DNA from: an uncultured Phascolarctobacterium sp.
GTDB lineage: Bacteria; Bacillota; Negativicutes; Acidaminococcales; Acidaminococcaceae
DNA length: 64,000 nt
Assembly: GCA_900547415.1 (NCBI GenBank)
Contig: URGS01000001.1
Coordinates: 1-64,000 of the forward strand
Direction of reading: 5' to 3'
A model generated the notes under the pieces. The model was not told the DNA's origin, made no database searches, and saw only the letters and a program-made list of their open reading frames with translations. A program made the position numbers and the translations under genes. Of this stretch, positions 17,569 through 26,321 are shown piece after piece; within the stretch, counting starts at the first letter, position 1, and the number at the start of each line of letters is the position of its first letter.

Positions 17569-18140
17569 TACTTTTCATCCTCCTGAACAAAAAACAGCTT
17601 CCGCACGGGAGCGTACAGGAAGAAGGTAATCAGTCCGTTCAACACACCGATAATAGCAACAACGGGCAGCATAGCATAAATCCATACATGCAAGGGCAGA
17701 TTAAGCACAATTTTGAGAATAAAGGTAAATAAGCCGCCACTCATAACAGTTGCCAAAAATCCGGAAACCATGGGACGCAGCTTCCATTCACCCAAACCAG
17801 CACTCAAAAGAGCCTTCACAATAAGACAGCACACAATTGCACCTGCCAGCTCGCTGGCTACATTACCCAAGGGAAAGGCGGACTTAGAGGAAGGAACCAA
17901 GGTCAATCCTGCAATAAAGCCAATACCTGCAGCCTGACTCAGCTTGGGATTAGTCAAATTTATGACAATGGAATACATGGCAATAGTCCAGTTAGGAGTA
18001 ACACCGCCAATATTGGGGCTGACAGTGTGCAGAATAATACCAATAGCCAACAGCATAGCTGTAATAGCTACCCAGCGATAGCCATCCTGCATAGGCTCTA
18101 CTTCTATAAGCTGGGGTATAGGTTTGTTTTTCTCTTCCAT
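17568..18140 (-). CDS. ECF transporter substrate-binding (S) component, TrpP-like
   Basis: A 190-residue membrane protein with five to six hydrophobic segments, first gene of a complete ECF operon. The stretch LLAIGIILHTVSPNIGGVTPNWT, and the later FIAGLTLVPSSKSAFPLGN, resemble the TrpP/YhaG group of putative tryptophan transporters, so tryptophan or a related aromatic compound is a possible substrate. This is a low-resolution judgement; no T-box or riboswitch is visible in the 150-base upstream region to settle it. Because its ATPases and EcfT are co-encoded, it is probably a dedicated (group I) transporter. Confidence 0.75.
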   Translation of the reverse strand: MEEKNKPIPQLIEVEPMQDGYRWVAITAMLLAIGIILHTVSPNIGGVTPNWTIAMYSIVINLTNPKLSQAAGIGFIAGLTLVPSSKSAFPLGNVASELAGAIVCCLIVKALLSAGLGEWKLRPMVSGFLATVMSGGLFTFILKIVLNLPLHVWIYAMLPVVAIIGVLNGLITFFLYAPVRKLFFVQEDEK

Positions 18141-18196
18141 AAAAAACGCCTCTCTATCTACAAAATAAATTCATTAGCTTAACAACAATTAGGAAT

Positions 18197-18226
18197 ATTA
18201 TACTATATCTGTAATGTTATTTGTAC
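18197..18226 (-). promoter_or_regulatory. Candidate promoter of the ECF operon
   Basis: On the minus strand a perfect TATAAT (18197-18202) lies about 57 bases before the S-component start. The -35 region 18 bases away (GTACAA) matches poorly. The rest of the short leader has no recognisable riboswitch. Confidence 0.4.
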
Positions 18227-18292
18227 ACATTCCCAACAAAAATCCCCCAGTTTTTTTATTTTCCAGCAACTTTTTGTTAAAAAATTATCATA

Positions 18293-18778
18293 TTAAAAGG
18301 TAATACGCATCTGATACCAGACTTCGCCGCCATGATTAGATACGGACAGGCCTTCATTAATAAAGCCAAAGGAAGCATAGTAATGAATAAGCTTTTCCTT
18401 ACAGGTTAAAATTACACCCTTGCGTCCTTCCTCACGAGCAGCATCAACCAATGCCTTAATCATCATGCCTGCATAGCCCTTGCGGCGGTATTGTGGCAGG
18501 GTATTTAGTCCAAAAATCATTTGCCAAGCACCTTTAGGATTATGCAGGGATGCATCAGCAAACATTTCATCAGTAAGGATTTCCTCGTCAGTTACAAAAC
18601 CGTCAATAAAGCCCAAGATTGTCTCATTGTCAAAAAGCAGCCAAAAGCATTCAGGATAGGACTCCAGTCTTTCCTTAAAGAGCTCTTCTGGACACGCTTC
18701 AGCAGGAGGAAAGCATTCAGCCTCCACTCTTGTTACCAACTTTAAATCATCTATTGTTCCTCTGCGAATATGCAGCAT
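18293..18778 (-). CDS. GNAT-family N-acetyltransferase
   Basis: Acetyl-CoA-dependent N-acetyltransferase of about 161 residues. The acetyl-CoA loop is visible as LPQYRRKGYAGMMIKALVD (about 94-112; the R/Q-x-x-G-x-A form), followed by the C-terminal YYASFGFINEG segment. It resembles the RimI/serotonin-acetyltransferase-like branch, whose substrates cannot be read from sequence. The ATG at 18778 gives the best spacing to GAGGTG; GTG at 18787 and ATG at 18784 overlap or abut the ribosome binding site. It is upstream of the ECF operon on the same strand but separated by 150 bases including a promoter. Confidence 0.85.
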   Translation of the reverse strand: MLHIRRGTIDDLKLVTRVEAECFPPAEACPEELFKERLESYPECFWLLFDNETILGFIDGFVTDEEILTDEMFADASLHNPKGAWQMIFGLNTLPQYRRKGYAGMMIKALVDAAREEGRKGVILTCKEKLIHYYASFGFINEGLSVSNHGGEVWYQMRITF

Positions 18779-19086
18779 AATCATCACCTCAAAATTAAAT
18801 ATTTCCTCTTATCCTACAGCAAAATAGTATGTTTGGCAATGATACAAAGCAAATTCCCTCAATTTATTTGCATCCTATGCTCCAGAATGCTTATCTGCTT
18901 ATATATTCTTATCAGATAACTGACTAACAAAAATTAAATAATTCTAGTGGAATTTTCAGAAATTTGTAGGCAAAGAGCTAAAAATTTGATATGATATAGT
19001 GAATCGTGTAATGACTCGCTTACAGAAGGACGTATGCTCTTCCTGTAGGGAGAGCACTAAATTAATTTTTAAGGGGATAATATAAA
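18779..19086. other. Divergent intergenic region between the GNAT and nhaC genes
   Basis: About 300 AT-rich bases. Near the nhaC side is a small hairpin (TGCTCT...AGAGCA, about 19033-19054) in the probable 5' leader, followed by AAGGGG as ribosome binding site. A TATGATATAG stretch near 18990 could be a -10 element; no good -35 accompanies it. Confidence 0.4.
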
Positions 19087-20388
19087 ATGGAAAAATTATT
19101 AAAGCATGAGGACGAAAAAAACGTCATGGCTCTGCTCCCCATTGCAGTCTTTATTGTACTCTTTGTGGGCAGCGGTCTTGTAACCGGCAACTTCTATCTG
19201 ATGCCAACTACTCTGGCCTTTCTCTTGGCTCTGATTGTAGCGCTACTGCAAAACAAAAAATACACCTTTGAGCAAAAGCTCTACGTTGCAGCCAGTGGTG
19301 CAGGCGATGTAAACATCATCACCATGTGTATCATTTACCTATTAGCCGGTATTTTCTCTGCTGTTGTCAGTGCAGCAGGCGGTGTAACCAGTACCGTAAA
19401 TTTTGCTCTTTCTTTTATACCTGTGCACTTGGCAGTTATGGGCCTGTTCCTGATGGGCTGCTTTATCTCCATCTCCATGGGTACCTCCTGCGGTACTATT
19501 GCAGCTCTGGCTCCTATCGCAGTAGATATCAGCCAAAAAACCGGCTATGAAATGGCTCTTTGCATCGGTGCAGTTGTCTGCGGTGCTATGTTCGGTGATA
19601 ACCTTTCCATGATTTCTGACACCACTATCGCAGCAGTTCGTACTCAGGGCTGCGAAATGAAGGATAAATTCAAGGCTAACTTTGCTATTGTACTTCCTGC
19701 TGCTATCATCACTGCAGCGTTGTTCTACTTCATTGGCAGCGGCAGCTCCTACAAAACTGCAACTAACTTGGACTACAATTTCATTCAGGTCGTTCCCTAT
19801 CTGATGATTCTTATTGGCGCGCTGGCAGGCGTTAACGTATTTGCACTGCTTGGCGGCGGTACCATTATCTCCATCTTCGTTGGCCTTTATACTGACAGCT
19901 TTGCCAGCAGCAAGATTCTTATGCTCACAGGCTCTGGTCTTAGTGCTATGTACGAAATTGCTATTATAGCTATTTTGGCAGCCTGCATCAGTGCACTGGT
20001 TCGTTTAAACGGCGGCTTTGCCTGGATTTTAGGCACTGTTCAAAACCATGTTGGCGGTGTCAAGGGTGCTCAACTGGGTATTGGCGCACTGTCTCTGATG
20101 ATGGATATTGCAACTGCCAATAACACCATCGCCATTGTTTTGGCTGGTCCTCTGGCGAAAAAAATAGCAGAAACCTACAAGATTTCCGCTAAGCGTGCGG
20201 CATCTCTGCTGGATATATTTTCCTCTGTTGGCCAAGGCCTGCTGCCCTATGGTGCACAGCTGCTGTCTGCTGCAGCTCTGACTAAGCTGACTCCTTTGGA
20301 TATTATGCCCTATCTATACTACCCCATCCTGATGATGGTCTGCGTAGTTATCTTCGTCTTCATCAGCAAGGAGCATGAAGAAGCTTAA
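19087..20388 (+). CDS. nhaC: NhaC-family sodium:proton antiporter or related carrier
   Basis: A 433-residue inner-membrane carrier with about eleven hydrophobic segments. NhaC-family signatures are present: the SISMGTSCGTIAALAPIA region (about 133-150), the highly conserved GAMFGDNLSMISDTTIAA segment (about 165-182), and the second repeat with MMDIATANNTIAIVLAGP (about 338-355). The family exchanges sodium for protons, though some members carry organic acids or amino acids. A sodium antiporter would fit a cell running a sodium-pumping decarboxylase. The gene is monocistronic with a terminator right after it. Confidence 0.83.
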   Translation: MEKLLKHEDEKNVMALLPIAVFIVLFVGSGLVTGNFYLMPTTLAFLLALIVALLQNKKYTFEQKLYVAASGAGDVNIITMCIIYLLAGIFSAVVSAAGGVTSTVNFALSFIPVHLAVMGLFLMGCFISISMGTSCGTIAALAPIAVDISQKTGYEMALCIGAVVCGAMFGDNLSMISDTTIAAVRTQGCEMKDKFKANFAIVLPAAIITAALFYFIGSGSSYKTATNLDYNFIQVVPYLMILIGALAGVNVFALLGGGTIISIFVGLYTDSFASSKILMLTGSGLSAMYEIAIIAILAACISALVRLNGGFAWILGTVQNHVGGVKGAQLGIGALSLMMDIATANNTIAIVLAGPLAKKIAETYKISAKRAASLLDIFSSVGQGLLPYGAQLLSAAALTKLTPLDIMPYLYYPILMMVCVVIFVFISKEHEEA

Positions 20389-20398
20389 CTTATCTAAT

Positions 20399-20435
20399 AC
20401 TCCATACTTTCTTCTGAAGGTATGGAGTGTTTTTA
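20399..20435 (+). terminator. Intrinsic terminator after nhaC
   Basis: ACTCCATAC pairs with GTATGGAGT (20420-20428) and is followed by GTTTTTA. It starts ten bases after the nhaC stop. Confidence 0.82.
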
Positions 20436-20593
20436 TGTTTTTGAGGGATGCATTGCTTAGGCTCACACTATTGCTACGCATAATGCTTTACTTCTGCGCC
20501 TGCAAAACTGTGGTTATAAGGCGCTCCTATGCAGAAAAGGGCACTGTATTACGATCCAATACAGCCCAACACTTCACAGGACTGCTTTGAAAC

Positions 20594-20624
20594 GAAAAAG
20601 CGTATGCCAATAAATGACATACGC
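20594..20624 (-). terminator. Intrinsic terminator after hisC
   Basis: On the minus strand GCGTATG-TCATTTATTGG-CATACGC is followed by TTTTTCG. It lies ten bases beyond the hisC stop codon. Confidence 0.8.
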
Positions 20625-20634
20625 TTGCGTAATC

Positions 20635-21825
20635 CTATAATCCTGCAACCAGCTCCGTAAGCTTAGCAAGAATAATGTTATTTTCTTCAGGAGTGCCAAT
20701 GCTTATTCTTAAGCAGCCCTCCAGAGAAGGCTGATTAGTAAAATCAGCGATAAGAATTCCATTGTCCAGCAAATATCTGAATATATATTTTCCTGCTGCC
20801 ACCTGCTCCTGCAGAGCTTCCTCATATTGAAGAGTATATTTCTCCGCCAGCTTAAAGGTCAGTTCCCCCATGGCTTTGCAGCAGACAAAATTTGCTCCTG
20901 AGGGATATACCATAAAGCCAAGCTTTTCCAAGTAGGCAGACATCTTTTCCCGCTCCTGACGAATAAGCTTGAACTGCTCCTTGTAAAGCTGCTTATTATC
21001 ATATACTGTTTTAGCTACCATCAAGGTATAGGAGCTAACGGGATATGGTAAGATAGCCTTGCCCAGCTGACGCATCATTCCTACGGAGCCTGCTGCGTAA
21101 CCACAGCGAAGGCCAGCTAAGCCATAAGCCTTGGAAAAAGTACGGAACACCATTAGATTGCCATACTTGGGAAGCAGGCATACGCCTGAACCTGCCACCA
21201 GCCACAGCTTATTCAAGGGACGCATATCTCCCGGAGGAACCTCGCTTCCATCAGCAAATTCAATATAGGCTTCGTCTAAAAGTACAGGACATTCCACATT
21301 AGCAGCGATCTTTTCTATTACGGAAAGTGGATTATAATTTCCTGTGGGGTTATTGGGATTGCAGACAATCAGCACATCAGGCTGTTCCTGCTGACAAAAC
21401 TCCAAAAGCAGCTCTGTATCAATAAAGCCATTCTCAGTCAAGGGATAACGCACCACATCGCTGTCAGATAAAGAAGCAAACTCTCCATACATAGAAAAGG
21501 AAGGAAAGGGTATCGCAATCTTCTTTCCTGGTCCACCAAAAGCATAGCAGGCCAGACGAAGTAGCTCTGCAGAACCATTGCCAATGCGCACACAGTCAGC
21601 TTCCAGCTCCAAAGCCTCTGCAATAGCTTCACTTAAATATTCTGCTTTTACAGGCGGATAGCGGTTAAAGGGAAAATTAGCCGTTTTAGCACAAACTACA
21701 GCTGCCACAGACTCAGGCATAGGCAAATTATTTTCATTAGCATTGACAATAATGTCCGCGGTTACCGTCTCTACAGTATAATCTTCTATTTGGGCAATGC
21801 CTTTACGCACAGAATAATCTGCCAT
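20635..21825 (-). CDS. hisC: Histidinol-phosphate aminotransferase
   Basis: PLP-dependent fold-type I aminotransferase of 396 residues. It resembles HisC, which converts imidazole-acetol phosphate to histidinol phosphate in histidine synthesis. Visible are NANENNLPMPESV near the N terminus, NRYPPV, CNPNNPTGNY (cofactor loop, about 155-164), LLDEAYIEF (Asp contacting the pyridine ring) and FSKAYGLAGLRCGY with the Schiff-base lysine. The segment around 200-225 is longer than in the shortest HisC proteins. No other his genes are near. It follows a YerC-type regulator by 23 bases. A different aminoacyl or aromatic substrate cannot be excluded. Confidence 0.85.
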   Translation of the reverse strand: MADYSVRKGIAQIEDYTVETVTADIIVNANENNLPMPESVAAVVCAKTANFPFNRYPPVKAEYLSEAIAEALELEADCVRIGNGSAELLRLACYAFGGPGKKIAIPFPSFSMYGEFASLSDSDVVRYPLTENGFIDTELLLEFCQQEQPDVLIVCNPNNPTGNYNPLSVIEKIAANVECPVLLDEAYIEFADGSEVPPGDMRPLNKLWLVAGSGVCLLPKYGNLMVFRTFSKAYGLAGLRCGYAAGSVGMMRQLGKAILPYPVSSYTLMVAKTVYDNKQLYKEQFKLIRQEREKMSAYLEKLGFMVYPSGANFVCCKAMGELTFKLAEKYTLQYEEALQEQVAAGKYIFRYLLDNGILIADFTNQPSLEGCLRISIGTPEENNIILAKLTELVAGL

Positions 21826-21848
21826 TTTATCTCCTTCCTAATACTTCC

Positions 21849-22160
21849 TTATTGCTCTTTATCCTCTCGCTCTGGATGACGAATAGCGTCCATTACAGAA
21901 TTATAGCCATCGGCGCCATATACAAGGCAGCGCTTAACGCGGGAAATAGTAGCAGTGCTGGCACCTGTTTTTTCCACAATCTCTTCATAAATGCAGCCTG
22001 CATCCAACATTCTGGCAACCTCCAAACGCTGTGCCATAGCCTTCAGCTCAGTTACAGTACAAATATCCTCAAAAAATCTATAACATTGCTCTTCATCCTT
22101 CAGGCTTAATACAGCCTTAAAGAGCTGGTCTGTCAAATTATCACGAATATTAGCAGCCAT
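21849..22160 (-). CDS. yerC: YerC/TrpR-like regulator (HisR type)
   Basis: A 103-residue DNA-binding protein of the YerC/YecD branch of the TrpR superfamily. The helix-turn-helix is readable as LKAMAQRLEVARML...YEEIVEKTGASTATISRVKRCL (about 39-78). The ATG at 22160 follows AGGAGG at the right distance; longer readings upstream lack one. In several Firmicutes, regulators of this family (HisR) are predicted to control histidine genes, and here the next gene on the same strand is hisC, which supports that role. This assignment is by family and context. Confidence 0.87.
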   Translation of the reverse strand: MAANIRDNLTDQLFKAVLSLKDEEQCYRFFEDICTVTELKAMAQRLEVARMLDAGCIYEEIVEKTGASTATISRVKRCLVYGADGYNSVMDAIRHPEREDKEQ

Positions 22161-22408
22161 TGTGCTTCCTCCTAGCTTCTGCATAATCACAAAATTCACA
22201 ACACTTACTTTAACACTTTATTATGTGAAATTCAAGAGTAATTTATTTTCCTAACCAAGCTTTAGCTTTTGAAAAACAACCTGTTTGCTTATCAGTTCCG
22301 TAAAATCTAGTACCCCTTTTGTTTTGTAACATTTATTGCATTTATTGAATTATTTCCATGCTTTTTCATGTTTATGTTAAATAATAGAGACTTTTTCATA
22401 TATTTTTG

Positions 22409-22437
22409 TTGACAAAGGCCATTTTTAGAGTTATTAT
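22409..22437 (+). promoter_or_regulatory. Promoter of the SAM riboswitch-metNIQ operon
   Basis: TTGACA (22409-22414), 17-base spacer and TATTAT (22432-22437) give a near-consensus sigma-A promoter, with the start expected near 22444, about 18 bases before the riboswitch aptamer. The rest of the gap back to yerC (22161-22408) is AT-rich and shows nothing else. Confidence 0.82.
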
Positions 22438-22461
22438 GTGTTCATTAACTAAACAGTGTTT

Positions 22462-22607
22462 TCATCAAGAGTAGCCGAGGGACTGGCCCTATGAAGCTAC
22501 GGCAACCACGCGAAAGTGAACGGTGCCAATTCCAACGGAGTAATCCGGCAGATGAAGAGGTTATAGCGCAAGCAATGTCCTTCACCCTGTCGGTGAAGGA
22601 TTTTTTT
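22462..22607 (+). promoter_or_regulatory. SAM-I (S-box) riboswitch with expression-platform terminator
   Basis: The aptamer runs from about 22462 to 22555: closing helix TCATC/GATGA, the hallmark AGGGACTGGCCCTATGAAG (here GAGGGACTGGCCC...), CGGCAACC and GGTGCCAATTCCAAC blocks, all in order. The expression platform is a terminator, TCCTTCACC/GGTGAAGGA (22578-22586 and 22592-22600) followed by seven T. TGAAG at 22553-22557 in the 3' side of the closing helix can pair with CTTCA inside the terminator arm, which gives the antiterminator. High S-adenosylmethionine is therefore expected to switch metNIQ off. Confidence 0.95.
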
Positions 22608-22656
22608 ATGACATACTGTTACCATTAAAATAAAGATGATGAAAGGAAGCTACAGG

Positions 22657-23694
22657 ATGATTGAACTAATTAATGTTGAAAAAACCTACTATAGCAAAGC
22701 CGGTGACATCCATGCTTTAAATAAAACCAACCTGCATATTAAGGAAGGCGAAATCTTTGGTATTATTGGCTTATCCGGTGCAGGCAAATCCACTCTGGTT
22801 CGCTGCATCAATATGCTGGAAAGACCTACTGCAGGCCAGGTATTTGTTGACGGAGCTGAGCTGACCGCCATGAACGACTCTCAGCTGCGCAAAGCTCGTC
22901 AAAGCATTGGCATGATTTTCCAGCACTTTAATCTGCTGGCATCTCGTACTGTATATGATAACATTGCCTTTCCTCTGGAAATCCAAGGCTTGAGCAAAGC
23001 TGAAATCGAAAAAAGAGTGCGCCCCCTTTTAGAGCTGGTACAGCTGGAAACAAGGGCTAACTACTATCCAAGTCAGCTTTCCGGCGGTCAAAAACAGCGT
23101 GTAGGCATTGCCCGCGCTCTGGCAAGCAATCCTAAGGTACTGCTCTGTGATGAAGCAACCTCTGCTCTTGATCCTCAGACTACAAAATCTATTTTGGAGC
23201 TGCTGCTGGATATTAATAAAAAAATGCATCTGACCATCGTCATGATTACTCACCAAATGGAAGTTGTACGCACAGTTTGTGACCGCGTTGCAGTTATTGA
23301 ACATGGTGATATTATTGAGGAAGGCTCCATGATTGATGTCTTCACCAATCCGCAGCATCCTACTACAAAAGAATTTACCAAGAATGTTATCAATGCTGAA
23401 ACCCCGGATATGATTAAGCAAAAGAACCTTTCTGCGACATATGTTAATGGCAGCAAGCTGTTGGTTCGTGTTTCCTTCCTGGGTGATTCTGCAGGCGAAC
23501 CAATCATCTCCAGTCTGGTAAAACGCTTCTCTGTAGATATCAGCATTCTTTATGGTAATATTGACCAACTGAAAGATATGCCTTTTGGCACCTTGATTAT
23601 TGAAGTTTGTGGCGACAAGGAAGCAATTGATCATGCTCTCGACTATCTCCATAAGCAAAATCTGAAAACGGAGGTAATTGGCTATGAGTCCTGA
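22657..23694 (+). CDS. metN: Methionine ABC transporter ATP-binding protein
   Basis: MetN powers high-affinity uptake of methionine. It has about 345 residues: an ABC ATPase with Walker A GLSGAGKST (about 38-46), Q-loop FQHFNLL, signature LSGGQKQRVGIARAL, Walker B VLLCDEATSALD and switch histidine ITHQME. The C-terminal NIL/ACT-like domain (about 265-345) is the methionine-sensing domain that inhibits uptake when methionine accumulates. The ATG at 22657 is preferred; ATGs at 22636 and 22639 lack spacing to a ribosome binding site. The gene sits directly under the SAM riboswitch. Confidence 0.95.
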   Translation: MIELINVEKTYYSKAGDIHALNKTNLHIKEGEIFGIIGLSGAGKSTLVRCINMLERPTAGQVFVDGAELTAMNDSQLRKARQSIGMIFQHFNLLASRTVYDNIAFPLEIQGLSKAEIEKRVRPLLELVQLETRANYYPSQLSGGQKQRVGIARALASNPKVLLCDEATSALDPQTTKSILELLLDINKKMHLTIVMITHQMEVVRTVCDRVAVIEHGDIIEEGSMIDVFTNPQHPTTKEFTKNVINAETPDMIKQKNLSATYVNGSKLLVRVSFLGDSAGEPIISSLVKRFSVDISILYGNIDQLKDMPFGTLIIEVCGDKEAIDHALDYLHKQNLKTEVIGYES

Positions 23695-24343
23695 TATGAT
23701 TAATCTTTTAATAAAATCCTTTTGGGAAACCTGCTATATGGTTTTCGCCTCCACGCTGCTGTCCGCCCTGATTGGTGTTCCCTTAGGCGTAATTTTGACA
23801 GTAACCCGCAAAAATCACATTCTTCCCAATCCTGCTATTAATTCCGTCCTGGGTGCCATTGTCAATGCGGCCCGTTCTACACCATTCATTATCCTGATGG
23901 TTGCTATTATTCCCTTAACCCGTATGATTGTAGGTTCCTCCATCGGTACCACTGCAGCTATCGTTCCATTAACAATTTCTGCGGCTCCCTTTATTGCCCG
24001 CATTATCGAATCCTCTCTGCTGGAGATTAACCCTGGTATCATCGAGGCAGCTCAGGCTATGGGTGCAAGTCCTATGCAGATTATTACCAAGGTTCTGCTT
24101 CCTGAAGCACTGCACTCTATTGTGCTTGGTATTACTCTGGCAATTATCAGCCTTATTGGTTATTCTGCAATGGCAGGTACCTTGGGCGGCGGCGGCTTAG
24201 GTGACTTGGCAATCCGCTATGGCTACCAACGCTTCCAAATGGACGTTATGCTGGCAACTGTTGTTGTACTGATTGTAATGGTTCAGCTGATGCAGTCCTT
24301 AGGTGATCATCTTTCCAAAAAGCTTAACAAAAACAAGCTTTAA
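23684..24343 (+). CDS. metI: Methionine ABC transporter permease
   Basis: Inner-membrane permease of about 219 residues with five to six hydrophobic segments. The ABC coupling loop is EAAQAMGASPMQIITKVLLPEA (about 126-147, EAA motif). The start ATG at 23684 follows CGGAGGTAATTGGCT and lies within the last codons of metN (11-base overlap), so translation is coupled. With metN and metQ it makes a complete D-methionine/L-methionine importer. Confidence 0.95.
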   Translation: MSPDMINLLIKSFWETCYMVFASTLLSALIGVPLGVILTVTRKNHILPNPAINSVLGAIVNAARSTPFIILMVAIIPLTRMIVGSSIGTTAAIVPLTISAAPFIARIIESSLLEINPGIIEAAQAMGASPMQIITKVLLPEALHSIVLGITLAIISLIGYSAMAGTLGGGGLGDLAIRYGYQRFQMDVMLATVVVLIVMVQLMQSLGDHLSKKLNKNKL

Positions 24344-24483
24344 TAGCTGCTCCTATTGGCAGGTCAGAAATTCTGACCTGCTTTTGTAAACACTTTTTTC
24401 AAAAGCAAGAACCTTTAGGTCCACACTAGGCCACTGTTTTCTTAAGATAAATATTAAATTTTACTATGAAGAGGGGAAAAATC

Positions 24484-25311
24484 ATGAAAAAAATTGCTAA
24501 ATTCTTAATTACAACAGCACTCTGTGCCCTGACTATTTTTGCTGCAGGCTGCGGCGGTGAAAAAGAGGCTCCCAAAAAGGCTGATCCCAACGCTCCTGTA
24601 AAAATCGGCGTAACTGCTGGTCCCCATGCTGAAATCATGGATAACGTAAAGAAGCTGGCCGAAAAGCAAGGTTTAAAAGTTGAGGTTGTAGAGTTCTCTG
24701 ACTTTGTTTCTCCCAACGTTGCTCTGAGCCAAAACGAACTTTTTGCCAACAGCATGCAGCACGCTCCTTATCTGAAGGCAACCTTGGAAAAAGAGCCTAA
24801 ATTTGAGCTGGTAGAAGTTTTCAAAACTGTTAACTTCCCTATGGCTATTTATTCCACCAAATACAAAGCAATTGCTAACGTACCAGAGGGAGCAATTATT
24901 GGCATTCCCAATGATCCCTCCAATGGTGCCCGTGCACTCCTAATGCTGGCAGACAAAGGCTTTATTGAGTTGAAGGATAAAAACGATATTAATTCCAGTG
25001 TTGCTTCCATTACCAGCAATCCTAAAAACTACCAAATTCGTGAGCTGGACGCAGCCTCCATTCCTAAAGCAATGCCTGATTTAGACTTGGCTGTTATCAA
25101 TGCCAACTACTCTCTGGTAGCAAAACTGAACCCCACTAAAGACTCTTTGATGATTGAACGCTCCGATAATCCTTTCGTAAATATTTTTGTTACCACTAAA
25201 GCCAATGCTGCGGATCCTCGTATTGCAACCCTGCAAAAGGTATACCAATCCGAGGACAACAAAAAATTCATCGAAGACCACTTCAAAGGCTCTATCACCG
25301 CTGCATTCTAA
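24484..25311 (+). CDS. metQ: Methionine ABC transporter substrate-binding lipoprotein
   Basis: Secreted NlpA/MetQ-family binding protein of about 275 residues. It begins with a lipoprotein signal peptide ending in the lipobox FAAGC (Cys about 23), then a charged linker (GGEKEAPKKAD) and the family pattern KIGVTAGPHAEIMDNVK, EFSDFVSPN and NSMQHAPYL. It binds methionine and hands it to MetNI. The start is the ATG at 24484, placed behind GAGGGGAAAAATC. A 120-base gap without a terminator separates it from metI. Confidence 0.94.
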   Translation: MKKIAKFLITTALCALTIFAAGCGGEKEAPKKADPNAPVKIGVTAGPHAEIMDNVKKLAEKQGLKVEVVEFSDFVSPNVALSQNELFANSMQHAPYLKATLEKEPKFELVEVFKTVNFPMAIYSTKYKAIANVPEGAIIGIPNDPSNGARALLMLADKGFIELKDKNDINSSVASITSNPKNYQIRELDAASIPKAMPDLDLAVINANYSLVAKLNPTKDSLMIERSDNPFVNIFVTTKANAADPRIATLQKVYQSEDNKKFIEDHFKGSITAAF

Positions 25312-25330
25312 TCCAAGTTAATACCTTTAC

Positions 25331-25364
25331 AATACCTGCTGCATATGCGGCAGGTATTTTTATT
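25331..25364 (+). terminator. Intrinsic terminator after metQ
   Basis: AATACCTGCTGC (25331-25342) pairs with GCGGCAGGTATT (25347-25358) and is followed by TTTTATTT. It ends the metNIQ transcript. Confidence 0.85.
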
Positions 25365-25404
25365 TGCAGCTTACTAAAGAAATATACTAATGTCTCTTAA
25401 GACA

Positions 25405-25441
25405 CAAAAAACCTGATGCCTAAATACATAAGCATCAGGTT
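25405..25441 (-). terminator. Intrinsic terminator after the second TetR gene
   Basis: On the minus strand AACCTGATGC pairs with GCATCAGGTT around a 12-base loop and is followed by a T-run. It is nine bases beyond the TetR stop. Confidence 0.82.
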
Positions 25442-25450
25442 TAGATAAGT

Positions 25451-26122
25451 TTATTTTACCTGCTCACCATGAAGGAAACGATCTACAATAATAGTAGCAA
25501 CCTCCTCCGAGGTCATACGCTCCTTTAATGGTCGATAAGGAGAAAAAATACTCATAGCCACGCCAAAGAAAAGATATTTACAGGAGATGTCAAGATTTCC
25601 CTGCTTCAAGAAGCCCTGCTCAATGCCATCCTGCATAATCTTTTTCAGAATATTAATTTCAGCCATCAATATCATATGATAACGGATGGTCAGCTCCTTA
25701 ACCTCCTCAGAAATAACATTATTGGAATAGCGTGAGCGTACAATGGGCTGGTCATCTACATACTGTACGATACAGCCATTACCGCCGCTGAGCATTTCAA
25801 AGAAAATTATCTGCCAAAGAGAGGCATTTTCCGTATAAAACTCCACCATAACTTTAAAATACTCCAAAAGTCTCTGCTCTATGCCCTCTATACCGTCAAC
25901 AGCCTTTTGCAGGGACTCCACAAAGGGGCCGTTCTTATCCGCTACCAGCTTGTAAAACAGCTTCTCCTTGTTGCCAAAGTATTTATATACCGTGCCCTTG
26001 CCAACATCTGCATGTGCAATAATTTCATCGAGAGTAGCTCTTTCGTAGCCATAAAGAGAAAACACCTTTTCCGCAGCTATGCGTATACGCTCTTCTTTAG
26101 ACATGCTTTTAGAAAGCTCCAA
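25451..26122 (-). CDS. TetR-family regulator divergent from the kor operon
   Basis: A 223-residue TetR/AcrR-type repressor. The helix-turn-helix region is RIRIAAEKVFSLYGYERATLDEIIAHADVGKGTVYKYF (about 13-50). The C-terminal ligand domain is not diagnostic. The start is taken as TTG at 26122 because AGGAGG lies seven bases before it; no ATG has such a site (the first in-frame ATG downstream is at residue 7). It is transcribed away from korDABC, with 200 bases between the starts, so autoregulation and control of kor are possible. Confidence 0.83.
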   Translation of the reverse strand: MELSKSMSKEERIRIAAEKVFSLYGYERATLDEIIAHADVGKGTVYKYFGNKEKLFYKLVADKNGPFVESLQKAVDGIEGIEQRLLEYFKVMVEFYTENASLWQIIFFEMLSGGNGCIVQYVDDQPIVRSRYSNNVISEEVKELTIRYHMILMAEINILKKIMQDGIEQGFLKQGNLDISCKYLFFGVAMSIFSPYRPLKERMTSEEVATIIVDRFLHGEQVK

Positions 26123-26232
26123 TGTAATACCTCCTTTTTCCGACACTTTCCTCATTATTTTTTATTATACATATAAAATCAAGCAATTACTAGTTTTTAT
26201 ATTATTTATTTTAGAAAATTTGCATAGACCTC

Positions 26233-26261
26233 TTCAAATTACCTGCGTTATTGCCTATAAT
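26233..26261 (+). promoter_or_regulatory. Candidate promoter of korDABC
   Basis: A perfect TATAAT (26256-26261) stands 61 bases before korD. TTCAAA (26233-26238), 17 bases further up, is a weak -35. The weak -35 fits a regulated promoter but that is inference. Confidence 0.45.
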
Positions 26262-26321
26262 ATAGATTGAGCGAGTATAGTAATGACTCTATATCCAAGC
26301 TTTATCAAAGGAGGGAACCAT

